A DNA stretch of 64,000 nucleotides from Physcia stellaris. Its lineage: Eukaryota > Ascomycota > Lecanoromycetes > Caliciales > Physciaceae. The DNA is taken from assembly GCA_018902385.1 (NCBI GenBank), contig JABSSW010000005.1:1116001-1180000 (forward strand). Reading direction: 5' to 3'. Position numbers and translations under genes: made by a program. The notes beneath the pieces were generated by a model. That model did no database searches, was not told where the DNA came from, and was given only the letters and a program-made list of their open reading frames with translations. Positions within the stretch are counted from its first letter, which is position 1; every line of letters begins with the position of its first letter. This document shows, piece by piece, positions 22,460 through 36,644 of the stretch.

Positions 22460-23540
22460 GCATAATGTTTATATATGCAAATAAAAAATCAATATTTTAA
22501 TGAAACGAATTTGATTGAATGATCTAACGATTAAAACTGTAAATAAGCATTTTTCATTCAGAAAATCGCGAATTCGAATCGTATGATGAACAAAACGTGT
22601 CGAAAAAATCGAATGAATTATTTCATGATTATAAACATTAAAAACGCAAATTTTGACGCGAATGAAAATTTTCAAAATAGTCGAATTGATAATTTGAAGT
22701 CATTGCTAACATGTGAAATATAACAGACAACAAACATCATTTTTTTGTTGTTGTATGATCAATGATGAAGAGTCGCGCGAAATACGAAGCAAAAAAAAAA
22801 ACGATGAAATGTAACAAAACAACGACGATTGCAAACAGAAATGACAAAACAAAATCGAATCAAAATGATGTAAATCGAGAAAAAAAAATGATAAAAACAT
22901 CGTTCGAAAGAATAAAAACGATTTAATTGTATTTGACGAAAAATGATGAAAAAAAAAAAAAAAAAAAGAAAAAAAGAAGAAAATCGAACAGAATGTTTCG
23001 ACAAACTTTTTTGATTTGAATTGCAAAAAAGACGCAACAGATCGTAAAATTGCTAATGACTAAAAAAGAAAAGTTGCAAAAGACGAAAAAACGAATCGAA
23101 CAAATGTTTCGACAAATTTCTTGATTTGAATTGTAAAAAGAAAAAGACGCAACAAATCGTAAAATTGTTAATGATTAAAAAAAATCAATTTCATGTATTG
23201 ATATGAAAAATGATTTATTTCGTCGTCATCGAAAACATGATCGCACGATCACAATTGAACGTGTGTAAAATTTACGACGTGATGAAAATTCAAAAACGCG
23301 TTCAATCGTGTCAGAAATACGTTTTTGAAATTCAAAACTTCGAATTACAACTCATCGTCATGATGAAAAAACATTGCAACAATGTGATGTAATGATTGCA
23401 AATTGAAAAAAATAAATAAAAACGAAAAAATTGCGAAAACGAATAATAGATTAAACGAATTTGCGAAATCAAATTTTATCGATTTCGCAATATCAACATC
23501 ACGAAATCATGATCATGAATTTATATGAAATGAAAACATC
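22460..23540 (+). repeat. Left arm of long inverted repeat
   Basis: Pairs with 26,360-27,559. It contains a run of about 19 A near 22,950. The arms differ by indels and many transitions, so they could form only an imperfect hairpin. Confidence 0.6.
22987..23188. repeat. Tandem duplication of about 100 bp inside the left arm
   Basis: The segment starting GAACARATGTTTCGACAAA and running through GACGCAACARATCGTAAAAT occurs at 22,987 and again at 23,098. The second copy is shorter and more mutated. Confidence 0.55.
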
Positions 23541-26359
23541 AAAGCAATTTTATCACGATTAATGCACAGTCGATATGACATATAACATTTATTTTTGAAA
23601 AAATTTATATTAATGTTTTCGCACGAATTGAAAAATTGAACATCGAAATTTAAAAAACAAAATTACATTAAATTAACATGAATAGAAATCAAACATAACA
23701 AAATCATTTTAACATCATTGTTTTTATGAATACAACATGCAAAAAACATCGATTTGACAACGATAAATATATTTTTTTTCATAAATTGTTATAATGATTA
23801 CACGTTGTCAATTTTTTGAACTCGAAACGATGTTTTTTCAACAATATTATTTTCATGTGCTATTGTTCTTTCTGTAATTCATAATGTAAATTGTGTTTTG
23901 ACTTTACATTATCGTGATTTTTAAAAATAAATGTCTTCGATCAAAAAAAAGCAATGAAAATGTAAACATTTTCTCGATGTTTAAATTATTTTTTAATATA
24001 TTATACTCGTACGTTGACGAGAAATAATAATTAAAATTAAATAATCGTTGATTTTTTTGCTTGATATTATGCAATTACGATGATATTGTTCATTTCATTG
24101 ACAACGATACTTTTGATCAATTGTTGTTGTTTCAACATGTGAATATTTTCGCGTCAACACATATTCATCATTAACGTCGTTTGTAAAATCATTTCTGTTT
24201 ACATGAATTTCAATTTTTTTTTTTTTTTTTTTTGTTTAAACATCACGATCATCATCATCATGTCTCGTAGCGCGAATCAGTTGATCATTTGTAAATGTAT
24301 TATTGAATCGAAAATGTGTATGATTTTTGATATATGTTCAAACGTATTCGATGAAATTGTTATCAACGTCAATATTTTCGTCGTAAATGAAAATGCGAAA
24401 AAATGCGCACACGTTGATTAATGTATGCGAAATTTCGTCAACGTTTATCAAAAAACGAATTTTTCAATTTATTGAAATTTACGACGATCATACAATTTTT
24501 TTGACGAGCGTCAATCGTCTCGTCTCGTTTCAAATCATTCATTCGAAACAATTGAAAGTTTTGACTATTCAAATAAATTTCGAATTTTAATGTTTATAAC
24601 ATTGTTGACGCAATTTCAAATTATCGATCGAAATGTTCGTTCGTTTTGCATTTATTGCGTCGTCACGAACAATCGTGTTTTTCGCGTTTGTCGTTAAATC
24701 AAAACGCAATTTGAAACATGCGACGAATATTAATAAAAACACAAAACGTCGAAATGTTCGTTGAATATGTTTTTTTTTTTCGTTTCATTCGAAACGAATA
24801 AAACGATTATTAATTTATAATGTAAATTCGATGCGCGTAAAATTTGCGATCGCAAAAATAATGTTTTCGATTTTTTTCAAAATTAAAAATTTTTTTGTGT
24901 ATGACAAAAACACGCGAACTCGTATCAATGTTATAAAAACAACATTGTCGAATTTCGAAACGTGTTTTTCGCAACGACAATTAAATTGTTAAAAATTGTT
25001 TATTAATGAATTTACGACAAATCGCGAACGATTGCAGAAAATCGATTTCAATATCGACAAAAATGATCATTATTTTTGTCTCAAAATGAAACGAACTCAT
25101 GAATATAAACACAAAAATTCATTTTGAACACGACGACAATTTCGACGATTTCGAATTTGACGATTTCGAAATCGAACGATTCGATTCTATCGAGTTTCAA
25201 ATCGTTGTTTTCGCATCAATTGAAAAAACAAAAATTTCGAATTTTCGTTCTACAAAAACATTTACAATTTGAATTTCAAAATCGCGTCGTTTTCGCGTCG
25301 CAAAAAAAATTGTAAATATGTTTTTTAAAAAAATTTGAAAAAAATTCATTTTTTTGATTTATAAAAAAAAATATCAAACGATGTTGAATGAAAACGAAAA
25401 AAATATTGAAAATTGTGTTGACGAAAAAAATCAAACAAAAAAAAAAATGTATTAAACGTTGACGAGAATATCGTTTTCGAACATTCAAATAAAAAATGTC
25501 GAATCAAACGACGAAAACGAGAAATAATGAAATGAAATTGTGATTTGAAATGAAATTGAACACAATTGAATTTTTGTTTCGAGAATAATCATGTTGTGTG
25601 TCGATTTCATTGCATTTTCGTTATATACGAAATTGCAAAAAAAAAATTTTTTTGCATTGTTGTTTGATTATGAATTTTTTTGAATTTTTTTGAAACAATC
25701 ATGTTCTTTTCGCGATTGTAAAACATCATTTTGTAATTTATATCAAATTTTTCAACAATCAAACGATGCGAATGAAACGCGAAATTTGAAAAAATAAAAT
25801 CGAACGTGTTGCGACGTATAAAAAAAAAATTTGACGTCGAACGTTGAATATTTAAACATTATTTCAATGATCATGTATTGAGAAATTTTGTTATAAAAAA
25901 CGATTTCATTGCAACATCATCATACACGATATTGTGAAAAATTGACATTATTCGCATCAAAAAAATTTGCATTGTATTTATTTTTCATTTTATAAATTTC
26001 GTTGATTCGTTTTTTTTTTATTTTGTTGTTTTTTTTACATCATTCGTACGAAAATGTTTTTTAATAAATGCGATTGATTAATGAACAATCTTTTTGTATT
26101 TAGTAGATTTGATGTTGTCAAACAATTATTTTTATAAATTGTGATTTGATTTGATTTTGTTGATATTAAAATGTTTTGATGATGTTTTAATTTTTGTTTT
26201 GAATAAAAAAAATGAATTTTTTTTTATTATTTTGATATTTGCAGTTTGAAATGATACGAAAACAACAATTTATAAATATTTAAAACGAAATGTTGATAAG
26301 TTATAACAATCGATCAATAAATATGATAAAACAAATGTTTTCATTTTTTATATTGTTTT

Positions 26360-27559
26360 TTCATTTCATATGTTGATTCATGATCATCATTTCGTGAAAT
26401 TGTTATTGCGAAATCGATGAAATTTAATTTCGCATTTTCGTTTAATTTTTCGTTTTTTTTTTTTGTTTATTTTTTACACGACGTTTGATTTTTCATTTTC
26501 ACGACGATAAGTTGTAATACGAAATTTTGAATTCTAGAAATGTTTTTTTGACACGATTCAACGCGTTTCTATAATTTTCATCACGTCGTAAATCTCACGC
26601 ACGTCAAAAATTAAAAAAATTTTTATCGCGATAAATGAATTCGTTCAACAAAACGAAATCAATGACATCGAATTCTCATTATCGACGACGTAATTAATAG
26701 TTAAATCAAATTGTTTTTCAATGAATTTTTTTTTTGCAATTTTTTTTTTATCATTTTTTTCGTTCGTGCGTTCGTTTCGTTTTTATTTTGTCACGATTTT
26801 TTTTTTTTTTTTTTTTTTTCAATTTCGTTTAGACGATTACAACTCAAACGATCATTTCGTTTTTATTATGTCACGATTTTTTTTTTTTTTTTCAATTTCG
26901 TTTAGACGATTACAATTCGAACGATCATTTCGTTTTTACAAAAACGATTTTTTTATTTTGTCACGATTTTTTTTTTTTCTTTTCAATTTCGATTTTTCTT
27001 TTTTTCAATTTCGCGCAAACGATCACAATTCAAACGATCATTTCATTTTTATTCAATCATGATTTTTTTTTTCTTTTCTCACGATACTATCACGTCGTTT
27101 TTATTTTGTCATGATTTATTTTTTTTGTCATTTTCAATCGTTGTTTCATCGCGTTCATCGTTTTTCAATCAAATCAATCGACAATTTCTTTTTCAATTTT
27201 TCGTATTTTGCGCAAAATATTCACGAGTTTTCAACATCGTCATTACAACAACAAAAAAATGATGTTTGTTGTTGTTATATTTCACATTTTAGCATTGATT
27301 TCAAATTAGTCAATTAGATGTCGAAACGCGAATTCGATAATCAAACATTGTTATAACGTTTTCATTGAATTCAAAATTGTTATTGTTCGATTTTTTCAAT
27401 TGTAAGCATCAAATGCTCATCACACGAATCGAATTCGAACATTTTTGAATGAAAATTTATCATTTACAATTTAAATCGCAATTTTAATCACTAAATTAAC
27501 AAATCGATTTCATTTCGTTAAATCATTGATCATTTATTTGCATATATAAACACGATGCG
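26360..27559 (-). repeat. Right arm of long inverted repeat
   Basis: Reverse complement of 22,460-23,540, ending ATGCG at 27,555-27,559. Its middle (about 26,770-27,120) carries a tandem array of roughly 70-75 bp units. Each contains CATTTCGTTTTTATT, TGTCACGA and a long T run, then CAATTTCG and CGATYACAAYTC. This array makes the right arm longer than the left. Confidence 0.55.
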
Positions 27560-28979
27560 TCATTCAAAAAATTTACATGTCTTTTTCTTTTTCAATTTTT
27601 TTTCATTTTAGTTTTTTTTTTTTTTTTTCGAAATTTTTGCATTTGTGTCAGTTATCGTTTCACGAAAATCAACATTCAGCATTGAACATATTCATTAATT
27701 TCTTATTTAGTCGTTCTACTTTATCGTCACATTTTCGCAAAAGATAATGTTTATTTTTCAAATTTTTTTGAGTTTGTCGATCGAAATCATTTGAAATTTG
27801 CTTTCATTATAAAACATCAAAAATTTTATCATAATTGTCATGCATGATTTGTTTTTTTTTTGAAAAATTGTTTTTCGAATTGATCGAATTATAAATGAAC
27901 AAAATGATTGTTTTCAAACGAAAAAAAAATGAAATGAAATACATTTGTTTTGTATTGTTAATACTAAAATTCTAAATTAACATATTTGAATTTAGCATTG
28001 AAATGTAAATATCATATAATACAACAAACATATTTTCAATAATAATTTTTGCATTCAATATTAAATTTTTGTATTTTACAAAACAATACATTCATTTTCA
28101 TACAAAAATGTTTCATATCACAAATAATAATATCAAATTCAAATCATCAATGACAAAATCATTCGATCAATATTTTAATTCATGTTTCAAATATTTGAAT
28201 TTCTGATTTTATTTTTTCATTCAAAATTTCGATAATCGCATTCATGCAACTTTAATTTTTTCAATCTTTTCATTTTTTTCGTGAAAAAACAATTTGAATT
28301 ACATGCGAAAATCATGTGCATCGTTTTCAATGATAATTTTTGAAATGTAAAAATGTTTGATGTCGTATTTTGTTGAATTTTCAAAGAATAATGACGTATT
28401 GCTGATAACGTTATGCGAATATAAAATGTATGATGTTTGATTTTCGAAATAACGAATTTCAACGAAAAGAAAATTCGTTTTCAAACATCAAATAACACGA
28501 AAAGCAAATATCATGATGTGAATTTGTTTCACGCATTTTGCATTTTCATGTAAAATCAATGATAATTCATGAAATTCGCATATATGTATAATTTTAATCG
28601 TATGTTTCAACATTTTCAAAGAATAATAACATCGAACGTCGAAAAAATAATTGTATTGATGATTTTAATTGTTGAAAAAAATATTTCTCGATTGAAATCT
28701 ATTTATGAATACATGTTATAATATTATCAACGTCGACGTGATTGTTTTTGAACATTTTGCTTTTTATTAAATTTCTAGTCAAACAATCATATTTTCAATT
28801 TTTGAAAAAGTTGAACTATTTAATGTTCAAATTCGAATCATGATTTTCGTCATTCGCGTTTTCATAATCATCATCGTTGAACAAATGATCGAAATCGTTT
28901 TTTTTTCGAAAACATTGTCAAAATTATCGAAATTGTCGTTGAACATTTTCATTAATTTTTCAATCATCATTTTATTGCG

Positions 28980-29050
28980 TGTGACATTTTCATTTCAATC
29001 ATCGCGATTTCGATTATCGCGATTTCGATCATCGCGATCTCGATCACGTT
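28980..29050. repeat. Short tandem repeat, about 15 bp
   Basis: ATCGCGATTTCGATYATCGC is repeated about four times, a low-complexity CG-containing microsatellite in the AT-rich block. A looser array of ATCRTCAATATCGAAAACATCG-like units follows at about 29,395-29,610. Confidence 0.45.
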
Positions 29051-30702
29051 CTAATATATTCTGAATTTCAATCGATTGCGTCATTTTGACAATTTTTTTC
29101 GTGTAATTTTGATTTCGATCAATTTCGTTTTTTTGTTTCGAATCGTCATATCTGAAAATTTCGACTCATGATCAAAAAAATTTCGATCGATGAATTTTGA
29201 TTTTCGTTTTTTGATTCGAGTTGTTGTGTCGTTTTTGTTTTGTGATTTTCGATGTCTGTTTTTCAATTCGATGATTGCAAATTTTTTTTTGTTTGTCATT
29301 TCAATAACGTCGACGTCGTCAACATCGAAAATATAATCAACATTCATGATATTGTCAATATCATCGACGTGATCAAAATTAAAACATTGTTTTCGTCGTG
29401 AGCAAAATTGAAAACATCATCATTATCGAGAACACGAACAAAGTTCGAGAAAATTTATCGTCATTCGAATGATCAACAATTGAGTTTTCGTCATCATCGT
29501 CAATATCGAAAACATCGTTATCATTGACAACAAAATCGTCATTTCGATCAATATCGACGACATCATTATCATCGAAAACACGATCAAAATTGAAAACATC
29601 GTTTTTATCGTCAATCGATAAAACGAAAAAAACGAAACGTGATTGAAATCGATCGCGACTATTTCATAACACGTAATTTACGTCAAAAAACGTTTTTGAT
29701 GTCAAAAATATTTCAATTCGAATTCGAGTTCGAGTCGACGTGCGTGATCAATGAATTTCAAAACGAAATGATATCAAATTTCGATGTGATGAAAGAGAAT
29801 TTAGATTTTAATATTTTGAAATGAAATGAAACAATTCAAACGAAAACAACGATGCATTTTCAGATTAATCGATTTCGAATTGTTTCAAAATGTTTCGTAT
29901 ATTGTGAGTTTTCAATAACGAAATATTTGTTGTGTAATATTTGTGAATGTCAATACACGATTCAAAAAATGTGTATTCGATTTTTTTTGATTTTGATGAA
30001 TCGTTTGTATTGTTTTTCGATTTTGTGCAAAACGTGAAATGTAATTCGAATAAACAAATTGCGATAAAATTGTCGATTAAATTTCGTGATTGTTGATTTC
30101 GTTCGAATTTGTTTAACGACTTCGAAATAATTTTCATATTGTTTAAAAAATAGAATTTTCAAACGTTTGACTACAAATTTCATATTGTCAATGAAACATT
30201 TGAAGCATTTGTTTCAAAATGCGATGATCGTTTTCAATTCGAAAAGATTTATGAACGTTGAAATGCAACATGTCGTTGATGTTATAATTGCAAAAACAAC
30301 GTCGTCATAAACATCAAATCAGATTTTGCGCAAATACACGATTTCGTCGCGATAAAAACGTTCGTATTTATTTTTCAAATTTTTTAAATTAGTTTGTATT
30401 TTCACGAATGAAAACGTGAACAATTTCGAATCAATGTTTCATGAATTTTGTCATTCTTGTTCGATTTTGTCATCGTTGAAAGAATGTTTGCAATGTTTTC
30501 GAATTTTTTTGTTCATGTGATAAATGAAAAGAAGAATTTTTGTTGCTGAATATCGAGATTCGAAAATTTCGAACAATACTCAATTCGAAATGAAAACGAC
30601 TTACAAAAAAATTGAAAATCTAATTGTCGATACAGTTGATCGATATTTTTCATCATTCATGTCAAATTCGTTTTATTTTTCGTATTAATAAAAATCAAAT
30701 CT

Positions 30703-30928
30703 TGTGAAATGTCATGCATTGATTGAACTAATACATAACTACACGAGAATTTCTAAGTGAAAAGCAAATACATGAAAATTTGTAAAAACATATGTAGAAA
30801 ATTAGATCGTTTGAATGCGTCAAAACGAATTTCGATTTTAACATTCGATGTGATAAAATAAGAATGTTAATTTTAATGATTGATCAAATGTTGATTTCAA
30901 ATGTTGAATTCGATGCACGCTCGTCACA
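30703..30928 (-). repeat. 3' LTR of mutated gypsy element
   Basis: Matches 38,085-38,315 closely over its whole length (ATGTCATGCATTGATTGAAC at one end, GATGCACGCTCGTCACA at the other). Differences are mainly transitions plus one short indel near position 35 of the repeat. Confidence 0.85.
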
Positions 30929-32375
30929 TTATTTTCGTTTTTTTTCAATTTCGTTTCGAAACGATTAATTGATTTTTTTTTGAACGTTTTGCGCGATGTA
31001 AATATGTCGTTGAATGACGTTGAATTGATTTGTCGTCGAAACAAAAAAATAAACGCGAAACGTCGCGAAATGAATTTCGTTAACGAAATAAATTCGTCGA
31101 AATTTTGAAAACATTCAACATGATTATATTTTGAAATAAACAGTTCGAACATGTTAATAAAATCGTCGTTACAATCTTTTAATGCATTGAAATTTTCGAG
31201 TGTGCGAAAATCGATGTGTACATGCATGCGCAAAGCGTGAAAACAATGAATATTTTGAAAAATGATCAATTCATACAATTCGTAAAAAACAGTTTCGACG
31301 AACATTAATAATTGATGACGCGATTTCGCGTATCGACAAACATGAAAATTTTTGCAACATCAAATTGATATCACGAGACGAACAATTTAATCAAATTGAT
31401 GAAATTTTGTCATCACAATTAACACGTCGACGTTATCGCATATAAAACAGCTGATTCGTACAACGATTCAACGAAATATGCATGTACTAAATTTTTGAAA
31501 AGCGAATATTTTGTACGAATTTTACAGATAATTTCGCGTGTCATTAATAAACAATTGAGAATTTTGTTGACGAATTTGCAAATGTTCGAATTTTTTGCTG
31601 TTTATTTATATCATTGCATGACATTTTACATTATCATTTATTGTTCAATAAGATTTGACGACAATTTTTGAAAATGTTTTTAACACGATTCAATTTTTCA
31701 TGCGACGTAAATTTTGACTGTAAATAACGCAAAATGACAATGAAACGAATGACAACGAAAAAAAAAAATTATTGACGTCAATCTAAAAATGAATTGTAAC
31801 GAATTCGATGACAATTTTTTGATCGATCATAAACAATAAAATTCACGATTTAATCATTTCGCAAAACAAATTTTGCTGTTTTTGAATTAATTTCGTGAAA
31901 AACATCGACGATATTTTGAACATTTTGAAATTCATCGTCGTCGACATAATATCAAATGCGATCGTGAAAATTTCAGTTCGATCATTTGCAACGATATTGA
32001 AAACGATAATAATGATATCGAGATTGCAATATGTCGTCGAATTTTCATTCGGACGTTTCATTTGCGATAACGAATTTCGGAAAATCGTTGTGCTGCTCTT
32101 TCAACGAATCGTTGAAATTTTTTTTTAACAATCAAAAATGAAAATTGAATGAATGCGCATGTCATCGAGCAATTTCAGTTCGTAAACAATGTTTCGTCTT
32201 TTGACAACGAAATATGAATTCAATTTTTTGTCATTCAATTTGTCAGATGAACGAGTTGTTTTGATGTGACGACGATTTAATCATACAAAATTTTTATTTC
32301 AAAGTTGATCGAGTAGCGAAATTTGTTGATTCGAATCGTCATTCTTTGTTTAGCGTTAACAACATTGATTTTGAT

Positions 32376-35300
32376 TCACTCGATGATGCGATTCATTTTT
32401 TCGACGATGAATTCGCTTTGTTTGATCAATAAACGCTTTTTAGTGATTTCGTAATCATCTAGATTCGAATCAAAAATCATTCGAAAATGATAATTTTTAT
32501 TGATGAAAAACGAAATGAAATTTGTGATTGCGAAAACGTCATTGTTGTCAACGAATTTCATGATATCGATTCATTCAATTCAATCGTTTTGACGATAATT
32601 GCAATATAAACGTAAACGAATTTCAATGTTTTGATTAATTCGCTCGATTTAATCATTCGTTTGAAATTGAAATGTCGTGAACAATTTACATTTGATTTTT
32701 AAACGTTTGCAAAAAACTTTTCAAACGCGATTCACAAATTGATCATTTCGATTCGAAACGATAAAAAAAATAAATCATGCGTGCGAAATACGTAATGAAA
32801 CAATATTTTGACGCAAATCTCGATTGTCAAATCGTCATTTCCGATCACACAAAAAACATAATGTCGTTTTTTGATTAATCGATCGATAATAATGCAAATA
32901 ACGTTGTTTTTTTGAATTCAAATAATTCGATTATGAAATTTATCGAAATATTCATTCATCGTTGACTAAAAATTGACAATGATGTTAATAATTCATGACG
33001 ATCATCGTGAAAAACTTTAGAACGTTGACATTTGTGACAATTACGAATGTAACGTTTGATAAATAATCGCATATTAAATCAATAATAATAACGTTTAATG
33101 AATTTTTCAATGCGATTCATGTTCGAATGAAGCACAAAAAAATTGATCGTGAACATCGCGAATTATTTCAATCATGAAATTTAAACGATTTGATATTCAT
33201 AAATTTTCGTTTTTGAAAAAAACGTCGTCTCGATTTGAACATTTTTGTAAATTTATTTTTTCGTTGATGATTTGTTTATCGATCAAAATTTGACGATAAT
33301 TAATGCAATTTTCATTTTTTCGATTGATTTGCATTATTCGTTCGTACAAATCGTTTTGAGCGTCAATCGAACATAATTGCAATCGAGAAAACGACAACAA
33401 AATTTGTTTTTTATAGAGTTTTCGTTTGTCGTCATCGACAAAACGAAATTCAAACATTCGAATCAAAACGTTCGTTTTAACATTTTTGATTTCGAATTGA
33501 TATTGAATTTTGATGTTGTAATCGATCAAAATTTCTGATTCAACGTATTTGACGAAAAATAAATTTTTGTTTGTCATGAAAATTTTCAGATTTTTGTGAT
33601 CGATGTAAATTTCGACGAATTCGTCGATATTTTCGAATTCGAATTTTCAATGTTTCAAACATCGAATAATGATAAAAATTTTTTGTCGTATATTTCGTAA
33701 TTGCATTCGACAGAAATCATTTTTTGTTGAAAAAATCATCGAATGAAAAATTTTTTCGTCGTCGTATTGCGACAGAATTTCATTCAAACATCAATTTGAA
33801 AAATCGATTTTTAATATAGTTTTACGATTACGATCGTAATGTCGAAATATGAAAATTTCGATAATTTGTTTTTTCAATGTTTCGAACGTTTCATTGACGA
33901 GATTGATTCATTCGAAATCAATTTTTTTTTGATCATTCGAGTCAAAAACTTGACGAATTTGAAAAATGTTTTGATGAAACGACGATAAAAATTGCAAAAA
34001 TTTACAAACGTTTGTATTTTTTTAATGCAAATTGAGCGAGTTCAATTGACGATATTTTGAATTTTTTTGAAATTCATACGTAAAGTTTTCTGTCGTTAAT
34101 ATGACGTTCAAAAATGAAATTTTCGTTTGAAAAATTCGCATTTCTTGATATCAATTTGAAATTCGATTTTTTCAATTTTTGAAACATTTGTGTGAAATGT
34201 CGTTCATGTTTTTTTCGAATTTTGCTGTAAATAAAAATATCGTTCAAATAAATTTGACAGAAATGATTAATGTATTCGAACAACAAATCGTTCATGTAAT
34301 GTTGTCAATTCGTCGAATCATTTGTTAATTCGAAAAATAATACATGATATTTGTAAATGTTCAACGAGCATATAAAAATAATCAGCTTTTCGTTTTGTGA
34401 ATTCATTCGAAATTTATTGAAAATCGATATGATGTTCAATTTGAAATAAAAATTTGCAATTTATAACTCGAACAAGAATTTTTTCAATCAATGATATAGA
34501 ATATTCATTGCGCTTGATTATGACGTTCATTTTCGATAATTTACACAAAGACGAAAATTGTTCGTTCGATTTGACGACGAATAAAATGAACGATACGTAC
34601 GATGTTTTGTTTGAATTGATAAATTTTTTTGAAAATTCTCGTGAAAATATTTCTGAAAAATTTCGAATTTTTTGACGATAAAGAATAAATTCGATTTCGA
34701 AACAATTGTTTCGATTTTTCGATCAATTCGATTTTGTGATCGTAAAATTTATGAAAAAATAATTTATCGATTTTTTTGAAATTGAACACGCTTTCGAATC
34801 GTTTAAAAAATCAAAAATTTTTCGTTTCAATTTCTCGACGATTGCTTTCATGATTTTAAAAGTTTTTTTTGAAATCGAAATCGAAATCAGATTTTGTTTT
34901 GATTAAATTTTTTTGACGTTGTCAATAATTTCGTTTTTTTTTCATGATTAGCGAAAATGTTTTGATTTTTTTTTTTTTTTTTTGATTTTGTCAGAAATTG
35001 ATAAATAACGACGTCGATAAAAACGACGTTCAAAAAAACATCAAAATCGAAATTTTGTTCGTCGTTTTTATTATCAAAAATCGAAATTTTGAATCGACGA
35101 TTAAATCGTCGAACAAATTTTTTGACTAAATTCGATTTTCGAACAAAAATTTTCACGAATGTAAATTGTTGAGAATTTCGTATGATTTTAATTCGTCGTT
35201 TCTTTTTCGAAAATTTGACAAAAAAATATTTTTTATCAATTTTTTCAATAGCATATCGAAAATTAAAATTCAATATGTTTTTGAAAAAAAAAATTTTTTC

Positions 35301-35939
35301 ATTTTCGAAATTCTCGACGATAAAAAAAAAAAATTTAATTTTGAATACAGATGACGTCGATCGTCTTTGAATAATTTGATATTTTTGAAAATTCATCGAT
35401 ATCGAAAATCTGTCTGACGATATTGATGAAAAAAAATATAATTTTTTAAACGAAATTGAACGCTCGTTTTTGATTTTAAAAATTCTGAATGTTTCGAAAT
35501 GAAAACAACGATCGAATTTGAAAATAATTTTATCGTTTTTCATGTCGAAAATGATTTCGTGAACGTTCATTCAAAATTTATTCAATATCAACGAATGAAT
35601 TTCGATTTTGATTATGAACATGAAAATCGTGATTTTTGAATGATTTTGCACGATAAATGTAAAATAAATGACATGAATAATGAATTTAATTTCGCGATCA
35701 TCGAATTCATTGACGAGTTTCGATCGTGATAAAATCACAAAAATTATTTGAAATGTTTCACAAATTAATTGCGCAATTTTTTCATCAATGAAAACGTATT
35801 CAATGACATTTGTATTCATTAATGTTTGCAAATTATGTTCGTATTTATCGAAAATTAATGTACATTTAATTATTAAAAAATTGTTTTGAAATTTATTGAA
35901 CGTGTTGAATGTTTTTGACATTGTTGAAATAAACAACAT
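32376..35939 (-). pseudogene. Mutated gypsy pol: protease, RT, RNase H, integrase remains
   Basis: Segments align by eye with the intact Pol at 48,161-52,380. Protease: 35,939-35,571, with FIDEKIAQLICE for FIDREIAQLVC. Post-protease: near 35,560, IIFDMKNDKIIFK for VILDMAYDKLIFK. RT: 34,295-34,074, FCQIYLNDIFIYSK for FCQVYLDDILIYSK, so the second-position Asp of YxDD is lost. RNase H end and linker: 33,577-33,197, with KNVKTNVLIRM for QNVKADALTRM. Integrase core: 32,561-32,376, DNNDVFAITNFISFFINK for DNNAVSATTGLSPFFINK. Many stops lie between. The substitutions are those expected from C-to-T and G-to-A change. Confidence 0.85.
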
Positions 35940-36122
35940 TTTCGTCGCGATTTTGAAAAGATTTAAACGTTTTTCGATTCATGAATTGAAAAAATTTCGT
36001 TGTTAATATCATTAAAATAATCATCAAAAAAAATTGAATCGATTTCGATTTGAAAATTCATTAAAAATTCATTCATTTCGTTGATTGTCAAAATGTTTTT
36101 TTTGTTTAATTTTTTTGAACAA

Positions 36123-36644
36123 TCAAATATCGATGATTTTAAAAAAAAAACAATTTCGTATCAAATGATTGAAATTTTCACAACGATAACAATTTTTATC
36201 GATGTCATTTTTATCATAAAAAATTTTCATGATCATTTGATCGACGACGAACATGATTTTTTTGACGTTGAACATGTTATCACGAATTACGATTTTGACA
36301 ATTGATGTTTTGAAAATAATTCGTGAAATATTTTTAAATGTCGAATTTTCGAAACGTGTGATTTCAAAAAAATGTAATTTTTGATTTATTTTTTCAATCA
36401 ATTTTTTTAAATTTTCGATTGTTTCAAATCGATCGTTATTAACAATGACTCGTTGTAATTGAAAAATGAATTTTTCGCGAAATTCATCGATCAGATTCTG
36501 TTCTGAATAATGAGACAATTGATTGAACAACAACAAAAACTCGAAAAAAAATTCCGAAAAGCGTTGATTGATACGCATGATAAAAATTTTGAATTTATTG
36601 CGTACGTTTCGTTTTTTGTTTTTTTCAACATAAATCAAAATCAA
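36123..36644 (-). pseudogene. Mutated gypsy gag with CCHC zinc knuckle
   Basis: The frame ends with CYRCENFNHLIRNC, a C-x2-C-x4-H-x4-C zinc knuckle, preceded by a helical retrotransposon-gag-like region (RFSEFFFEFLLLFNQL, LIDEFREKF). It lies upstream of the protease remains, as expected. The N-terminal half toward 38 kb is not recognisable. Confidence 0.75.

Larger units (their letters stand above)
22460..27559. mobile_element. 5.1-kb mutated element with inverted-repeat arms over 1 kb long
   Basis: The left arm (22,460 to about 23,540) reads as the reverse complement of the right arm (about 26,360 to 27,559). Matching landmarks include CGCAT and TTTATATATGCAAATAAA at the outer ends, GTGAAATATAACA with a nearby CAACAAACATCATTTTTTTG, and TATCGATTTCGCAATA with CATGATCATGAA in the inner part. 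Between the arms lie about 2.8 kb of mutated DNA with no recognisable transposase. I see no clear target duplication outside CGCAT. It could be one DNA transposon with very long terminal inverted repeats, or two copies of a repeat in opposite orientation. Confidence 0.6.

Noticed and set aside
27240-27290. Telomere-like or simple CAA repeat
   Set aside because: The CAACAACAA run is short and pairs with 22,710-22,760 as part of the long inverted repeat.
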